Shown: positions 23,107-31,868, counted from the stretch's first letter. The stretch is DNA of 64,000 nt from Viridibacterium curvum (GCF_039544165.1 NZ_BAABLD010000005.1:310001-374000), one strand, 5' to 3'. Notes: generated from the sequence alone by a model not told the origin. Made by a program: numbers and translations.

Positions 23107-23286
23107 TCAGCGCGTATCGCGGTTTGCTCGTTTCAAGCGTACGAATATCGCCAGCAGCCAGATGGCCGCCAGCCCACCCATGAGCCACTTGCCCCGCGTG
23201 AGCATGAGCACCAGGAACACCATGCCGCCCGCGACAAGCGCGTAGCGGATGAGCTCCTGCACGGGGTCGCGCTCCTTGCGGGCCAC
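23107..23286 (-). CDS. Small membrane protein within the gcv operon
   Basis: 59 residues from a GTG at 23286, eight bases after the gcvH stop. A short charged start (ARKERDPVQELIR) precedes two hydrophobic segments, ALVAGGMVFLVLML and WLMGGLAAIWLLAIFV, and a basic tail. No family is recognised. Its position between gcvH and gcvP and the clear two-helix pattern support it as real. The start codon is uncertain because the frame is open further upstream, inside gcvH. Confidence 0.5.
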   Translation of the reverse strand: MARKERDPVQELIRYALVAGGMVFLVLMLTRGKWLMGGLAAIWLLAIFVRLKRANRDTR

Positions 23287-23294
23287 GACGCGTC

Positions 23295-23678
23295 TTACTC
23301 GGCGTCGACTGCTGCCTTGTAACCGGCGGCGTCGAGGAGGGCATCGACGTCGTCGAGGTTTGCGGGCTTGATCTTGAACAGCCAAGCCCCGTAGGCGTCG
23401 GTGTTGACGCTCTCGGGCGCGTCGGTGGTGGCGCTGTTGCTCTCGATGATTTCACCGGCAACAGGTGCGTAGATGTCGGACGCGGCCTTGACGGACTCGA
23501 CCACGGCGACTTCTTCACCAGCCTTCACGATGCGGCCGGCTTCCGGCAGTTCGAGGAAGACGATGTCGCCCAGTGCGTTCTGTGCGTGGTCGGTAATGCC
23601 GACCGTGAGGGTGTTATCCGGCTCCTTGCGGATCCATTCGTGGGAGGCGGTGTAGCGCAGGTTGGTCGGGAAACTCAT
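23295..23678 (-). CDS. gcvH: Glycine cleavage system H protein
   Basis: 127 residues, the usual size. Biotinyl/lipoyl-type fold with the lipoylated lysine Lys64 in VESVKAASDIYAPVAGEI. N-terminal LRYTASHEWIRKE and GITDHAQNALGDIVFLELPE are family hallmarks. It carries the aminomethyl group from P- to T-protein. It lies 48 bases after gcvT in the same operon. Confidence 0.95.
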   Translation of the reverse strand: MSFPTNLRYTASHEWIRKEPDNTLTVGITDHAQNALGDIVFLELPEAGRIVKAGEEVAVVESVKAASDIYAPVAGEIIESNSATTDAPESVNTDAYGAWLFKIKPANLDDVDALLDAAGYKAAVDAE

Positions 23679-23726
23679 GTCAGGCTCCTTGGGAGAATGT
23701 CTGTTTGAATGGATGCAGGGTGATGC

Positions 23727-24836
23727 TTAAACCAGAACCTTGCCGTTTCGCACGAAAGGCATTTTGACGACACGCGCCTTGAGGCGCTTGCCACGGATAT
23801 CGACCTCAACCGTGTCGCCGACATTAACGCCGAGTGGCACGCGGGCGAAGGCGATGGAGGCATTCATGCTGGGCGCGAAGCTGCCGCTGGTCGTCTCGCC
23901 TTCGCCCTGTGCAGTGAAGACCTGCATATGGCTACGCAAAACGCCACGGTCTTCGAGCACGATGCCGACGAGGGTCTTTTGCGCAGGCTTGGCTTCGAGT
24001 GCAGCGCGGCCGACGAAGCTGCGGTCGGTCTTCATGTCGATGGTCCAGCCCAGGCCCGATTCGATGGGGTGGGTTGTGTCGTCCATGTCGGAACCGTAGA
24101 GGTTCATGCCGGCTTCGAGCCGCAGGGTGTCGCGTGCGCCGAGGCCGATGGGCTTGACGCCCTGAGCGGCCAGCGCGTTCCACACTTCGACGGCCTTGGG
24201 TGCGGGCAGGATGATTTCGAAACCCTGTTCGCCGGTATAGCCGGTGGCGCACAGGGTGAAGTCATTCCAGATCGCGGCCTGGAAGTACTTGAGCGGTTCC
24301 GACACGGCTTGCGAGCCGGGCAGGGCGGCCCATACCTTGGTCTTCGCGTTGGGGCCCTGCACGGCGATGATGGCGTAGTCGCGGCGCGGGGTAATGGTGA
24401 CGTTGCCGCCGCCCGGCATGCTGGCAGCCTGCTTGCGCATCCAGGCAACGTCCTTGTCGGCGGTGCCGGCATTGACGACGATGCGGTAGAAGTCGGGACG
24501 GAAGAAGTAGGTGATGAGGTCGTCGACGACGCCACCTTCTTCGTTGAGCATGCAGGAGTAGAGCGCCTTGCCCGGCTCGGTGAGCTTGGCCACGTCGTTG
24601 GCGAGCAGGCGGCGCAGGAAGTCGGTGGCGCCAGCACCTTCAATGTCGACCGGCAGCATGTGCGAGACGTCGAACATGCCGGCATCGGCGCGCACGATCT
24701 TGTGCTCTTCAAGCTGTGAGCCGTAGTGGATCGGCATGTCCCAGCCTGCGAAGTCGACGATCTTGGCGCCGGCGGCGAGGTGGGTGGCGTACAGCGGGGT
24801 CTGTTTGGACAAGGGTCTCTCCGGGTTGAAGCTCAT
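23727..24836 (-). CDS. gcvT: Aminomethyltransferase, glycine cleavage T protein
   Basis: 369 residues starting FNPERPLSKQTPLYATHLAAG. The folate-binding region FAGWDMPIHYGSQLEEHK, DVSHMLPVDIEGAGATDFLR, the DTLRLEAGMNLYGSDMDD motif with its catalytic aspartate, and the C-terminal AFARVPLGVNVGDTVEVDIRG are all present. It moves the methylene unit to tetrahydrofolate and releases ammonia. First gene after the glycine riboswitch. Confidence 0.95.
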   Translation of the reverse strand: MSFNPERPLSKQTPLYATHLAAGAKIVDFAGWDMPIHYGSQLEEHKIVRADAGMFDVSHMLPVDIEGAGATDFLRRLLANDVAKLTEPGKALYSCMLNEEGGVVDDLITYFFRPDFYRIVVNAGTADKDVAWMRKQAASMPGGGNVTITPRRDYAIIAVQGPNAKTKVWAALPGSQAVSEPLKYFQAAIWNDFTLCATGYTGEQGFEIILPAPKAVEVWNALAAQGVKPIGLGARDTLRLEAGMNLYGSDMDDTTHPIESGLGWTIDMKTDRSFVGRAALEAKPAQKTLVGIVLEDRGVLRSHMQVFTAQGEGETTSGSFAPSMNASIAFARVPLGVNVGDTVEVDIRGKRLKARVVKMPFVRNGKVLV

Positions 24837-24842
24837 TCAGAG

Positions 24843-24882
24843 GCCCTCTCCCCCAGCCCCTCTCCCGCCAGCGGGCGAGGGG
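24843..24882. repeat. C/T-rich palindromic repeat in the gcv leader
   Basis: CCCTCTCCCCCAGCCCCTCT then CCCGCC AGC GGGCGAGGGG. This resembles a widespread proteobacterial interspersed repeat. It sits between the riboswitch terminator and the gcvT start, inside the 5' leader. Confidence 0.6.
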
Positions 24883-24910
24883 AGCGAAGAGTGTCTCTGC
24901 GCGACAGAAA

Positions 24911-24948
24911 TAAAAATGGGGCCGGACTCCTCGTGTGAGTGCGGCCCC
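24911..24948 (-). terminator. Riboswitch-controlled intrinsic terminator
   Basis: Minus-strand stem GGGGCCGCACTC / GAGTCCGGCCCC followed by ATTTTTAT. Its 5' arm overlaps the end of aptamer 2 (GGACAGATGGGGGCC), so aptamer folding and terminator folding compete. This is the expected layout for a glycine-on switch. Confidence 0.8.
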
Positions 24949-25125
24949 CATCTGTCCTTGGTACCTGAGAGATTTGGAAGCGCAGCTTCCAGTGCCCCTT
25001 CGGTGGATGCCCTCAATGCGGCATCGCTCTCCAGATTTGATCTTCCTTGTCCGGTCCTTTTGCCTGAGCGTTCCCGGGGGGTTGCGCCTTCGGCCGTTCA
25101 GTGAAGAACCGTCTCCCGAACAAGG
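24941..25125 (-). ncRNA. Tandem glycine riboswitch
   Basis: Two consecutive aptamers on the minus strand. Aptamer 1 has CGGGAGACGG, CCGAAGGCGCAA and CTCAGGCAAAAGGACCG. Aptamer 2 has CTGGAGAGCG, CACCGAAGGGGCA and ATCTCTCAGGTACCAAGGAC. A short linker joins them. These are the invariant blocks of the gcvT-type glycine riboswitch. Glycine binding should prevent the downstream terminator and turn on gcvT-gcvH-gcvP. Confidence 0.96.
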
Positions 25126-25182
25126 GGTGCACGTTACCGAAGCGTGCCTGAATACTCAAGCCGGACGTGCTGGGGCGGGTCG

Positions 25183-26028
25183 TCATCCGAGCGGTGAGTC
25201 CATGCAAATCAACAGCATGGCGTTGGTGAGCCCGTGTGCGGCGATAGCCCGCCCCAGGCGCGGCGGATGTCCCGCAAACCAGCCATACAGGCCGCCCGCC
25301 AGCGTGGCGAGCAAGGCGAAACGCCAGCCCCAGTGCAGATGCACCATCCCGAAAAGCAGCGCCGCGATCGTGATGGCCAGTTGTGCTCCGTTGCGCAGGC
25401 GTGCCGACAATGCCTCGGCCAGAGCGCCCTGCAGCAGGCCGCGGAACAGAGCCTCTTCGGCAACCACGGTCAGGAAGAGGTTGCCGATGAACCAGACGGG
25501 CATGAGCGGCAGCCAGCGCGGGTCGGGCGTGGCGAGGCCAAGCGTCATGGCGAGCAGTGCGATGAGGAGCGTGCCGCAGGGCAGGAGCAGGTATTCCGGT
25601 GCCGGGCGCGGCGGGGCGTTCTGGCGACGCCAGACCATGAGGAGCAGCAACCCGGCCAGGCCTTTATCGAGATGCCAGTTCAGGGGCTGCCCGTGGCGAC
25701 CGAAATCTGCGGTCCACTGCAGAGGCATGAAACCGGGCCACAGGTGCAGCATCGCAGCGACGCACCAGACGATGGCGGCCAGCAGCCAAAGCCTTGCGTG
25801 GAACGGGTTTGCGGCCCGCCAGTGGAGGACGGGCAATGCGATTGCGATGCCCAGCGGCAGGGCAGCGCGCTGGTCGAACAGGGTGCCGATGCCAGCCAGC
25901 AGCATCAGTGCGCACAGTACTGCGACAGCGATGGCGCCCGGCTTGCCGGGCAAGACGAGGCGTGTCGCCATCGCGGCGAACAGGGCCACGAAACTCAGCA
26001 GGGCGGGCAGGGGCGGCAGTGCTTCCAT
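25183..26028 (-). CDS. CPBP-family intramembrane metalloprotease
   Basis: 281 residues from ATG 26028; the frame also opens at a TTG six codons earlier. About eight membrane helices. The CPBP (Rce1/CAAX-like) motifs are all here in order: VVAEEALFRG (EExxxR), FGMVHLHWG (FxxxH) and IAAHGLTNA (HxxxN). Bacterial members include bacteriocin-immunity and protein-processing proteases. No substrate gene is obvious nearby. It lies upstream of the riboswitch on the same strand, with its stop about 60 bases before the aptamer. Confidence 0.85.
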   Translation of the reverse strand: MEALPPLPALLSFVALFAAMATRLVLPGKPGAIAVAVLCALMLLAGIGTLFDQRAALPLGIAIALPVLHWRAANPFHARLWLLAAIVWCVAAMLHLWPGFMPLQWTADFGRHGQPLNWHLDKGLAGLLLLMVWRRQNAPPRPAPEYLLLPCGTLLIALLAMTLGLATPDPRWLPLMPVWFIGNLFLTVVAEEALFRGLLQGALAEALSARLRNGAQLAITIAALLFGMVHLHWGWRFALLATLAGGLYGWFAGHPPRLGRAIAAHGLTNAMLLICMDSPLG

Positions 26029-26072
26029 TTCTGGCGAGCATAACAAGCGGCCCCGGCTGCTAAACTTCAGGG

Positions 26073-26909
26073 ATGTTTGAAAACGTTGATCTGCATTGTC
26101 ATTCCACGGCGTCAGATGGGCTGCTGAGCCCGACGGCGCTGGTGCAGCGTGCCGCCCGGAACGGAGTGCAACTGCTCGCGCTGACCGACCATGACGAGCT
26201 GGCTGGCCTGCCCGAGGCCCGCATCACGGCCAATGCGCTGGGTGTGCGCTTCGTCGATGGTGTGGAAGTCTCGGTGTCGTATTGCGACCAGTCCGTGCAC
26301 ATCGTCGGGCTGGGTATCCGCGCGACCGAACCTCGCCTCGTCGAGGGGCTGGCGCGTGTGCGGGGCGGCCGCGACAACCGCGCCCTGCGCATGGCTGACG
26401 AGTTGGCGAAAATCGGTATTCGCGGGGCCTACGAAGGCGCGCTGAAGTATGCCGGCAACCCGGCGCTGGTAGGGCGTGCGCACTTTGCGCGCTACCTCGT
26501 CGAGATCGGCATTGCGCGTGACACGGCGTCCGTGTTCGACAACTACCTCGTGCGCGGCAAGCCCGGCTTTGTCGACCACGAATGGGCCACGCTGACGGAT
26601 GCGGTGGAGTGGATTCACGCCGCAGGTGGCGTTGCCGTCATCGCGCACCCGGGGCGTTATCGATTGAGCAAGGCCGAGATGGGGGCCTTGTTCGGCATGT
26701 TTGCCGATCTCGGGGGCGAAGCCGTTGAAGTCGTGACCAGCGCGCACACGCCGCAGATGACTTCGGAATACGCGACGGTTGCGCGTCGCTATGGCTTCCT
26801 CGCCTCGCGCGCGACGGACTTCCACGGCCCGGGCGAGAGCCCGCTGGATATCGGTCGTGCGCCGCCGCTGCCGCCGGATCTGAAGCCGGTCTGGGATCGC
26901 TTGGTGTAG
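26073..26909 (+). CDS. PHP-domain phosphoesterase (RNase AM / YciV-like)
   Basis: 278 residues. PHP metal-site motifs: DLHCHSTASDG at 6-16, LTDHDELAG, GVEVS, and the C-terminal IAHPGRYR and RATDFHGPGE. This matches the 5'-3' exoribonuclease/3',5'-nucleotide bisphosphate phosphatase group (RNase AM, TrpH family) that trims 5' ends of rRNA and degrades pAp-like nucleotides. It is followed two bases later by the YciO-like gene and then trpS, an order known from other betaproteobacteria. Confidence 0.85.
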   Translation: MFENVDLHCHSTASDGLLSPTALVQRAARNGVQLLALTDHDELAGLPEARITANALGVRFVDGVEVSVSYCDQSVHIVGLGIRATEPRLVEGLARVRGGRDNRALRMADELAKIGIRGAYEGALKYAGNPALVGRAHFARYLVEIGIARDTASVFDNYLVRGKPGFVDHEWATLTDAVEWIHAAGGVAVIAHPGRYRLSKAEMGALFGMFADLGGEAVEVVTSAHTPQMTSEYATVARRYGFLASRATDFHGPGESPLDIGRAPPLPPDLKPVWDRLV

Positions 26910-26911
26910 CT

Positions 26912-27535
26912 GTGTCCCAGTTCTTCGAGATACACCCCGAGCATCCGCAGCTGCGCCTTGTGCGTCAGGCTGCGAGCATCCTGCGCGACGGCGGGCTGAT
27001 CGCCATGCCGACCGACGCGGCTTATTCGCTGGTCGGCCATATTGGCGACGCGGCGGTGCTCGATCGCATCCGGCGGATACGTGGCGTAGATGAACGCCAC
27101 CACTTCACGCTGATGTGCCGTGACTTGTCCGAGATTGCAACGTACGCACGTGTCGACAACGCCCAGTTCCGTCTGCTGAAAGCCACCACGCCGGGGGCCT
27201 ACACCTTCATCCTCGAAGGCACGAAAGAAGTGCCGCGTCGCCTGCTGCACCCCAAGCGCAAGACCATCGGCCTGCGCATTCCTGATCACGCCATCGTGCT
27301 GGCGCTGCTAGAAGATCTGGGCGAACCGGTGATTTCTTCGACTTTGCTGTTGCCGGACGAAGACGTGCCGCTCAACGACGCCGAGGACATCCGCGATCGG
27401 CTGGAGCGTCAGCTTGACCTCGTGATTGATGGCGGCGCGTGCGGCATGGCGCCTACGACTGTCGTGGACCTCAGCAGCGGCGGGCCCGAGCTGATCCGCG
27501 AAGGCTGCGGCCCGCTAGGCCCGCTGGGGCTGTGA
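26912..27535 (+). CDS. YciO/Sua5/YrdC-family protein
   Basis: 207 residues from a GTG at 26912. The YrdC-like pattern is clear: LRDGGLIAMPTDAAYSLVGHI, RIRRIRGVDERHHFTLMCRDL, TPGAYTFILEGTKEVPRRLL, KRKTIGLRIPDH and EPVISSTLLL. The last helix region fits the YciO branch rather than TsaC proper. The branch is related to threonylcarbamoyl-AMP synthases but its substrate is unproven. It begins two bases after the PHP gene stop, so the two are translationally linked. Confidence 0.85.
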   Translation: MSQFFEIHPEHPQLRLVRQAASILRDGGLIAMPTDAAYSLVGHIGDAAVLDRIRRIRGVDERHHFTLMCRDLSEIATYARVDNAQFRLLKATTPGAYTFILEGTKEVPRRLLHPKRKTIGLRIPDHAIVLALLEDLGEPVISSTLLLPDEDVPLNDAEDIRDRLERQLDLVIDGGACGMAPTTVVDLSSGGPELIREGCGPLGPLGL

Positions 27536-27600
27536 CAACCGGGGCGGCCCCATCAAGTAGAATCGCCGCCTGCAAACCTTTATCCCGTACCCATTACAAC

Positions 27601-28803
27601 ATGCACGCAGAACGAGTCCTCTCCGGCATGCGCCCCACCGGGCGCCTGCACATCGGCCACTATCACGGCGCCCTGACGAACTGGGTGCGTTTGCAGCAGG
27701 ACAAGGAGTGCTTCTTCTTCGTCGCCGACTGGCACGCCCTGACCACCGCTTACGATGACGTGAGCGTGATCGGCAGCAGTGTGTGGGACATGGTCATCGA
27801 CTGGCTCGCCGCCGGGGTGGACCCCGAGAAGTCGACCATCTTCCTGCAGTCGCGCCTGCCGCAGCATGCCGAGCTGCATGTGCTGCTGTCGATGATCACG
27901 CCGCTGGGCTGGCTGGAGCGTGTGCCGACCTACAAGGACCAGCAGGAGAAGCTGTCGGGCAAGGACCTCGCGACCTATGGTTTCCTCGGTTATCCGTTGC
28001 TGCAGAGTGCCGACATCCTGCTCTACCAGGCCAACCACGTGCCGGTCGGCGAAGACCAGGTGCCCCACATCGAGCTGACGCGCGAAGTGGCGCGCCGCTT
28101 CAACCACATCTTTGGCCGCGAGCCGGACTTTGAAGAGAAGGCCAGGGCCGCCGCCAAGAAGCTCGGCGGCAAGCGCGACAAGCAATTCTTTGATTTGCGC
28201 ACGCGTTACCAGCAGGACGGTGACAAGGCTGCTCTGGAGCAGGGCCGTGCCCTCGTTTCCGATTCGGCGAGCCTGTCGAATGCGGACCGCGAACGCCTTC
28301 TCGGCTACATCGACGGCAGCAGCAAGCGCATCCTCACCGAGCCGGGCGCGCTGCTGACCGAAGCTTCACGCGTGGTGGGTCTGGACGGCCAGAAGATGTC
28401 CAAGTCCTACGGCAACACCATCATGATGCGTGAAGAGCCCGAGGCGCTGACCAGGAAGATCAAGACCATGCCGACCGACACGCAGCGCGTGCGCCGCACC
28501 GACCCGGGCGAGCCTGAGCGTTGCCCGGTGTGGCAGTTCCACCAGGTCTATTCCACGCCCGAAACGCGCGAATGGGTGCAGGCCGGTTGCCGCTCCGCCG
28601 GCATCGGCTGCCTCGAATGCAAGCAGCCTGTCATCGACGCCATGCTTGCCGAGCAGGCGCCGATGCACGAACGCGCCTTGCAATATGTGGCCAACCCCAA
28701 GCGCGTGCGCGAGGTCGTCGAGCACGGCAACGAACGCGCGCGCGTCGTCGCCGAGCAGACCATGCAGGATGTGCGTGCGGCGATGGGGCTGGCTTACAGC
28801 TGA
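27601..28803 (+). CDS. trpS: Tryptophanyl-tRNA synthetase
   Basis: 400 residues from the ATG at 27601. Class I motifs: HIGH at 17-20 (in GRLHIGHYHGAL) and GQKMSKSYGNT near residue 265. It is longer than E. coli TrpS (334), matching the betaproteobacterial form, with an inserted KARAAAKKLGGKRDKQFF stretch and a cysteine-bearing GIGCLECKQ C-terminal part. Charges tRNA-Trp in the cytosol. Confidence 0.93.
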   Translation: MHAERVLSGMRPTGRLHIGHYHGALTNWVRLQQDKECFFFVADWHALTTAYDDVSVIGSSVWDMVIDWLAAGVDPEKSTIFLQSRLPQHAELHVLLSMITPLGWLERVPTYKDQQEKLSGKDLATYGFLGYPLLQSADILLYQANHVPVGEDQVPHIELTREVARRFNHIFGREPDFEEKARAAAKKLGGKRDKQFFDLRTRYQQDGDKAALEQGRALVSDSASLSNADRERLLGYIDGSSKRILTEPGALLTEASRVVGLDGQKMSKSYGNTIMMREEPEALTRKIKTMPTDTQRVRRTDPGEPERCPVWQFHQVYSTPETREWVQAGCRSAGIGCLECKQPVIDAMLAEQAPMHERALQYVANPKRVREVVEHGNERARVVAEQTMQDVRAAMGLAYS

Positions 28804-28826
28804 GGCGCTGCGGACAAGTGAGTGGC

Positions 28827-29657
28827 ATGGCTGACACAGCAACTCCCGCCCTGGATCTGCGCTTTCACGCGAAGATCCACGGCGAGCCGCTGATGGCGCT
28901 GCCGCAGGATCTCTACATTCCGCCCGACGCGTTGGAGGTTTTTCTCGAAACCTTTGAAGGGCCGCTCGACCTGTTGCTCTACCTCGTGCGGCGCGCGAAT
29001 CTCGACATCCTCGATATTCCGATGGCGCCGCTGACGGCACAGTATCTCGAGTACATCGATGCGATGCGTGCCTCCAACCTCGAGCTGGCGGGAGAGTATC
29101 TATTGATGGCGGCGATGCTGCTCGACATCAAGTCGCGCATGTTGCTGCCCAAGCCGCCTCGCGAAGACGAGACGGTGGAAGAAGATCCGCGCGCCGAGCT
29201 GGTGCGCCGGCTTGTTGAGTACGAGCAGATCAAGCGTGCTTCGCAGGTGCTTGATACCTTGCCGCGGGTCGAGCGGGATTACGAGTGGACGGCGGTGCAG
29301 ATTGCAATCGCTGCAGTGGAGCGAATGCCGGACGTAAACCTCGCCGATCTTCAGAGTGCATGGCTGGGCTTGTTGCAGCGTGCGCGCCTTAATTCGCATC
29401 ACCACATCGGCCGCGAAACCTTGTCCGTACGTGAGTACATGACCGAGATCCTGCGCCGCCTGCAGGGTAACGACTACGTCGAATTCACCGCCCTGTTCGA
29501 CATGAGCCACGGTATCTCCAGTCTCATCGTCGGGTTTCTGGCGGTGCTGGAGCTTGTCAAGGAGCGACTGGTACAGATTACGCAGAACGCCCCGATGGAA
29601 ATGCTTTACGTCCGCCTGCCCGAACATGGAACCGAGCCCGAACCCCTCGCAGCCTGA
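28827..29657 (+). CDS. scpA: Segregation and condensation protein A
   Basis: 276 residues from ATG 28827. The kleisin N-domain is plain: FEGPLDLLLYLVRRANLDI, DIPMAPLTAQYLEYID and GEYLLMAAMLLDIKSRMLLP. The C-terminal winged helix (FTALFDMSHGISSLIVGFLA, LELVKERLVQI) would contact the SMC head. It joins ScpB and SMC in chromosome condensation. The scpB gene begins before its stop. Confidence 0.92.
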   Translation: MADTATPALDLRFHAKIHGEPLMALPQDLYIPPDALEVFLETFEGPLDLLLYLVRRANLDILDIPMAPLTAQYLEYIDAMRASNLELAGEYLLMAAMLLDIKSRMLLPKPPREDETVEEDPRAELVRRLVEYEQIKRASQVLDTLPRVERDYEWTAVQIAIAAVERMPDVNLADLQSAWLGLLQRARLNSHHHIGRETLSVREYMTEILRRLQGNDYVEFTALFDMSHGISSLIVGFLAVLELVKERLVQITQNAPMEMLYVRLPEHGTEPEPLAA

Positions 29658-30303
29658 AGGAATAGCGGAGAGCGAGATTGAGGCGCCGTCTCCGGGGGAG
29701 GCGGCTACGACCGACGTCGCGCTGGCCTTGCAGGTGCTTGAAGCCGCCTTGCTGTCCGCCGACGAGCCGTTGTCCAATACCGATCTGCGCCGCCTGTTCG
29801 AGCCGGATCTCGGGGCTGAACTGATTGGCCGCTTGCTTGCCGAGCTGCAGCAGAGCTGGCAGGGGCGTTCGGTAGAACTCAAGCGCCTGGCTTCGGGCTG
29901 GCGCTTTCAGACCCGTGAAGCCCTGCAGCCTTACCTGGAGCGGCTAAGGCAGACGCGGGCGCCCCGATATTCACGTGCAGTACTGGAAACCTTGGCCATC
30001 ATCGTGTATCGTCAGCCAGTCACGCGTGGCGATATTGAAGAAATTCGCGGCGTGGCCGTTTCAGCAAACATCATCAAGTTGCTCGAAACGCGCGGTTGGA
30101 TCGACACCATTGGTCACCGCGATACGCCGGGACGCCCGGCCCTCTACGCAACTACCCGCAAGTTTTTGGACGACCTCGGCCTGCGCAGCCTGACTGAGCT
30201 GCCGCCTTTGTCTTCCCTTTCCGACATCGAAGGAGTTCTCGATCTTGTCGAACCCGCAGAACACGCGTCGCCCGACGCGCCGGAGCCCCCGGAAGGCAGC
30301 TGA
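29626..30303 (+). CDS. scpB: Segregation and condensation protein B
   Basis: 225 residues from ATG 29626, overlapping scpA by 32 bases. Two winged helices: ALQVLEAALLSADEPLSNTD in the first, and APRYSRAVLETLAIIVYRQP, VTRGDIEEIRGVAVSANI and GRPALYATTRKFLDDLGLR in the second, all typical of ScpB. It dimerises and bridges ScpA. The acidic Pro-rich C-terminus overlaps the start of rluB. Confidence 0.92.
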   Translation: MEPSPNPSQPEGIAESEIEAPSPGEAATTDVALALQVLEAALLSADEPLSNTDLRRLFEPDLGAELIGRLLAELQQSWQGRSVELKRLASGWRFQTREALQPYLERLRQTRAPRYSRAVLETLAIIVYRQPVTRGDIEEIRGVAVSANIIKLLETRGWIDTIGHRDTPGRPALYATTRKFLDDLGLRSLTELPPLSSLSDIEGVLDLVEPAEHASPDAPEPPEGS

Positions 30304-31603
30304 CGGGGCTGCCAGTGCCGTGCCGGAAGGCGCATCGCCGCGTCGTAATCGACGCAATGGCAACGTCGCAGAAGTTGCTCCGGCCCCCGTGCCGGACTAC
30401 TCCGGTCCCGATTACGACGATGATGACTTCCCGGCGTATGGCGGCGAGCGCGCCTATGACGACGAAGAGCATGACGAGCACGAAGACGATAGCCAGCTGG
30501 CCTTCCTCGGTCGTAAGGGCGGCAATCTGCACGCCAATGCCAAGCCTGAACTGGGCGGCGGCGAACGCCGTGGTGGGCGTCCTGGTGGGCGCGGCAAGGC
30601 TTCAGGTGAGTTGCTGGAAGACGGTGAGCGCATTCAGAAGGTGCTGGCTGCAGCCGGGTATGCATCGCGCCGCGAAGTCGAGGAGTGGATCGTTGCGGGC
30701 CGTGTAAGCGTCAACGGCCTGCCCAGTTTCCTCGGCCAGAAGATCTCTCAGGGCGACCGCGTCAAAGTCAATGGCAAGCTCATCAACGTGCGCTTTGCCG
30801 AGCGCGCCCCGCGCGTGCTGATCTATCACAAGCCTGACGGCGAGATCGTCTCGAAGGACGACCCTGAAGGTCGTCCCAGTGTGTTCGATCGTTTGCCGAC
30901 GTTGCGTCGCGGCCGCTGGATCGCGATAGGTCGCCTCGACTTCAATACCAGCGGCCTGCTGCTGTTCACGGACAACGGTGACCTGGCCAACAAGCTGATG
31001 CACCCGCGCTACAACTTCGATCGCGAATACGCTGTGCGTATTCTTGGCGAGCTGAACGAAGAGCAGCGCAAGACGCTGACCACGGGTATCGAGCTCGAAG
31101 ATGGCCCCGCCAAGTTCAACATGGTCCGCGAAGACGGTGGCGAAGGTGCCAACAAGTGGTATCGCGTTTCCATTTCCGAAGGGCGTAACCGTGAAGTGCG
31201 CCGCATGTTCGAAGCGCTGGGCCTGACGGTCAGCCGCCTCATGCGCGTGCGCTACGGCCCGGTGGCCTTGCCGCCGCGCCTCAAGCGCGGCATGTTCGAA
31301 GACATGGTGCCCGAGATGGTCAAGGCGTTGGTTGGCAAGGAAGGCGCCCGCGCCAGCAAGCCCGGCGCGGGTAGTCCGTCTCGTCGTAGTCGTAACCGTC
31401 GTGGCGGCAAAGCGCCGGGGCCGCGCCAGGCGGCACAGCAGATCGCACCAGGAGTCGATCTGGCTAGCTTGCCAACCCAGGAGGGGGCGCCTGCTGTTGC
31501 TCCGGGCGAAGCTGGCAAACCAGCCGGGCAGCGCCGGGGCAATCGTCGGCGTGGCGGCAATCGCCGCAAGCCGAAGGCGCCAGCGCCTGCGGGCGAGATC
31601 TGA
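30245..31603 (+). CDS. rluB: 23S rRNA pseudouridine synthase B
   Basis: 452 residues from TTG 30245, overlapping scpB by 59 bases. A disordered acidic/basic N-tail (1-118) precedes the S4 RNA-binding domain (about 120-180: ERIQKVLAAAGYASRREVEE). The catalytic domain carries the aspartate in AIGRLDFNTSGLLLF and the GRNREVRRMFEALGL motif. A long Arg/Gly/Pro-rich C-tail follows, common in betaproteobacterial RluB. It modifies U2605 of 23S rRNA. An in-frame ATG a little downstream is an alternative start. Confidence 0.9.
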   Translation: MSNPQNTRRPTRRSPRKAADGAASAVPEGASPRRNRRNGNVAEVAPAPVPDYSGPDYDDDDFPAYGGERAYDDEEHDEHEDDSQLAFLGRKGGNLHANAKPELGGGERRGGRPGGRGKASGELLEDGERIQKVLAAAGYASRREVEEWIVAGRVSVNGLPSFLGQKISQGDRVKVNGKLINVRFAERAPRVLIYHKPDGEIVSKDDPEGRPSVFDRLPTLRRGRWIAIGRLDFNTSGLLLFTDNGDLANKLMHPRYNFDREYAVRILGELNEEQRKTLTTGIELEDGPAKFNMVREDGGEGANKWYRVSISEGRNREVRRMFEALGLTVSRLMRVRYGPVALPPRLKRGMFEDMVPEMVKALVGKEGARASKPGAGSPSRRSRNRRGGKAPGPRQAAQQIAPGVDLASLPTQEGAPAVAPGEAGKPAGQRRGNRRRGGNRRKPKAPAPAGEI

Positions 31604-31706
31604 GCCGTCGGGGGCGGCGCGCGGCGCGGCAGGCGGGAGCAGGGTGAGATCGCCCGGCTTCCAGCCTTGAGCGGCCCCGTTCCCGCTAATTGTTCTGTTC
31701 GTCGCA

Positions 31707-31735
31707 TTTACTGCGGCAGGGCAGCATGCTATAGT
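31707..31735 (+). promoter_or_regulatory. Candidate promoter of the rimP-nusA-infB operon
   Basis: -35 TTTACT (31707-31712), 17-base spacer, -10 TATAGT (31730-31735). Transcription would start near 31742, leaving a leader of about 175 bases before rimP. Confidence 0.6.
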
Positions 31736-31846
31736 CTGGCGGTTGTTTCGCTCGGCACTTTCAGCTTGAGCTGGCGCGGTTTGCCAGCGGTTGAAACCGG
31801 TGCTGGCGAGTCTTTCCGGTTGCATGGGTCGTAGTTTGATCCGGGG

Positions 31847-31868
31847 ATGGGCGTTTCGCCCATTTTTT
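31847..31868 (+). terminator. Attenuator-like terminator in the rimP leader
   Basis: The stem ATGGGCG / CGCCCAT with TTT loop is followed at once by a T-run. It lies between the promoter and rimP, so transcripts must read through it to reach nusA and infB. It could instead be the terminator of rluB. Confidence 0.75.
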
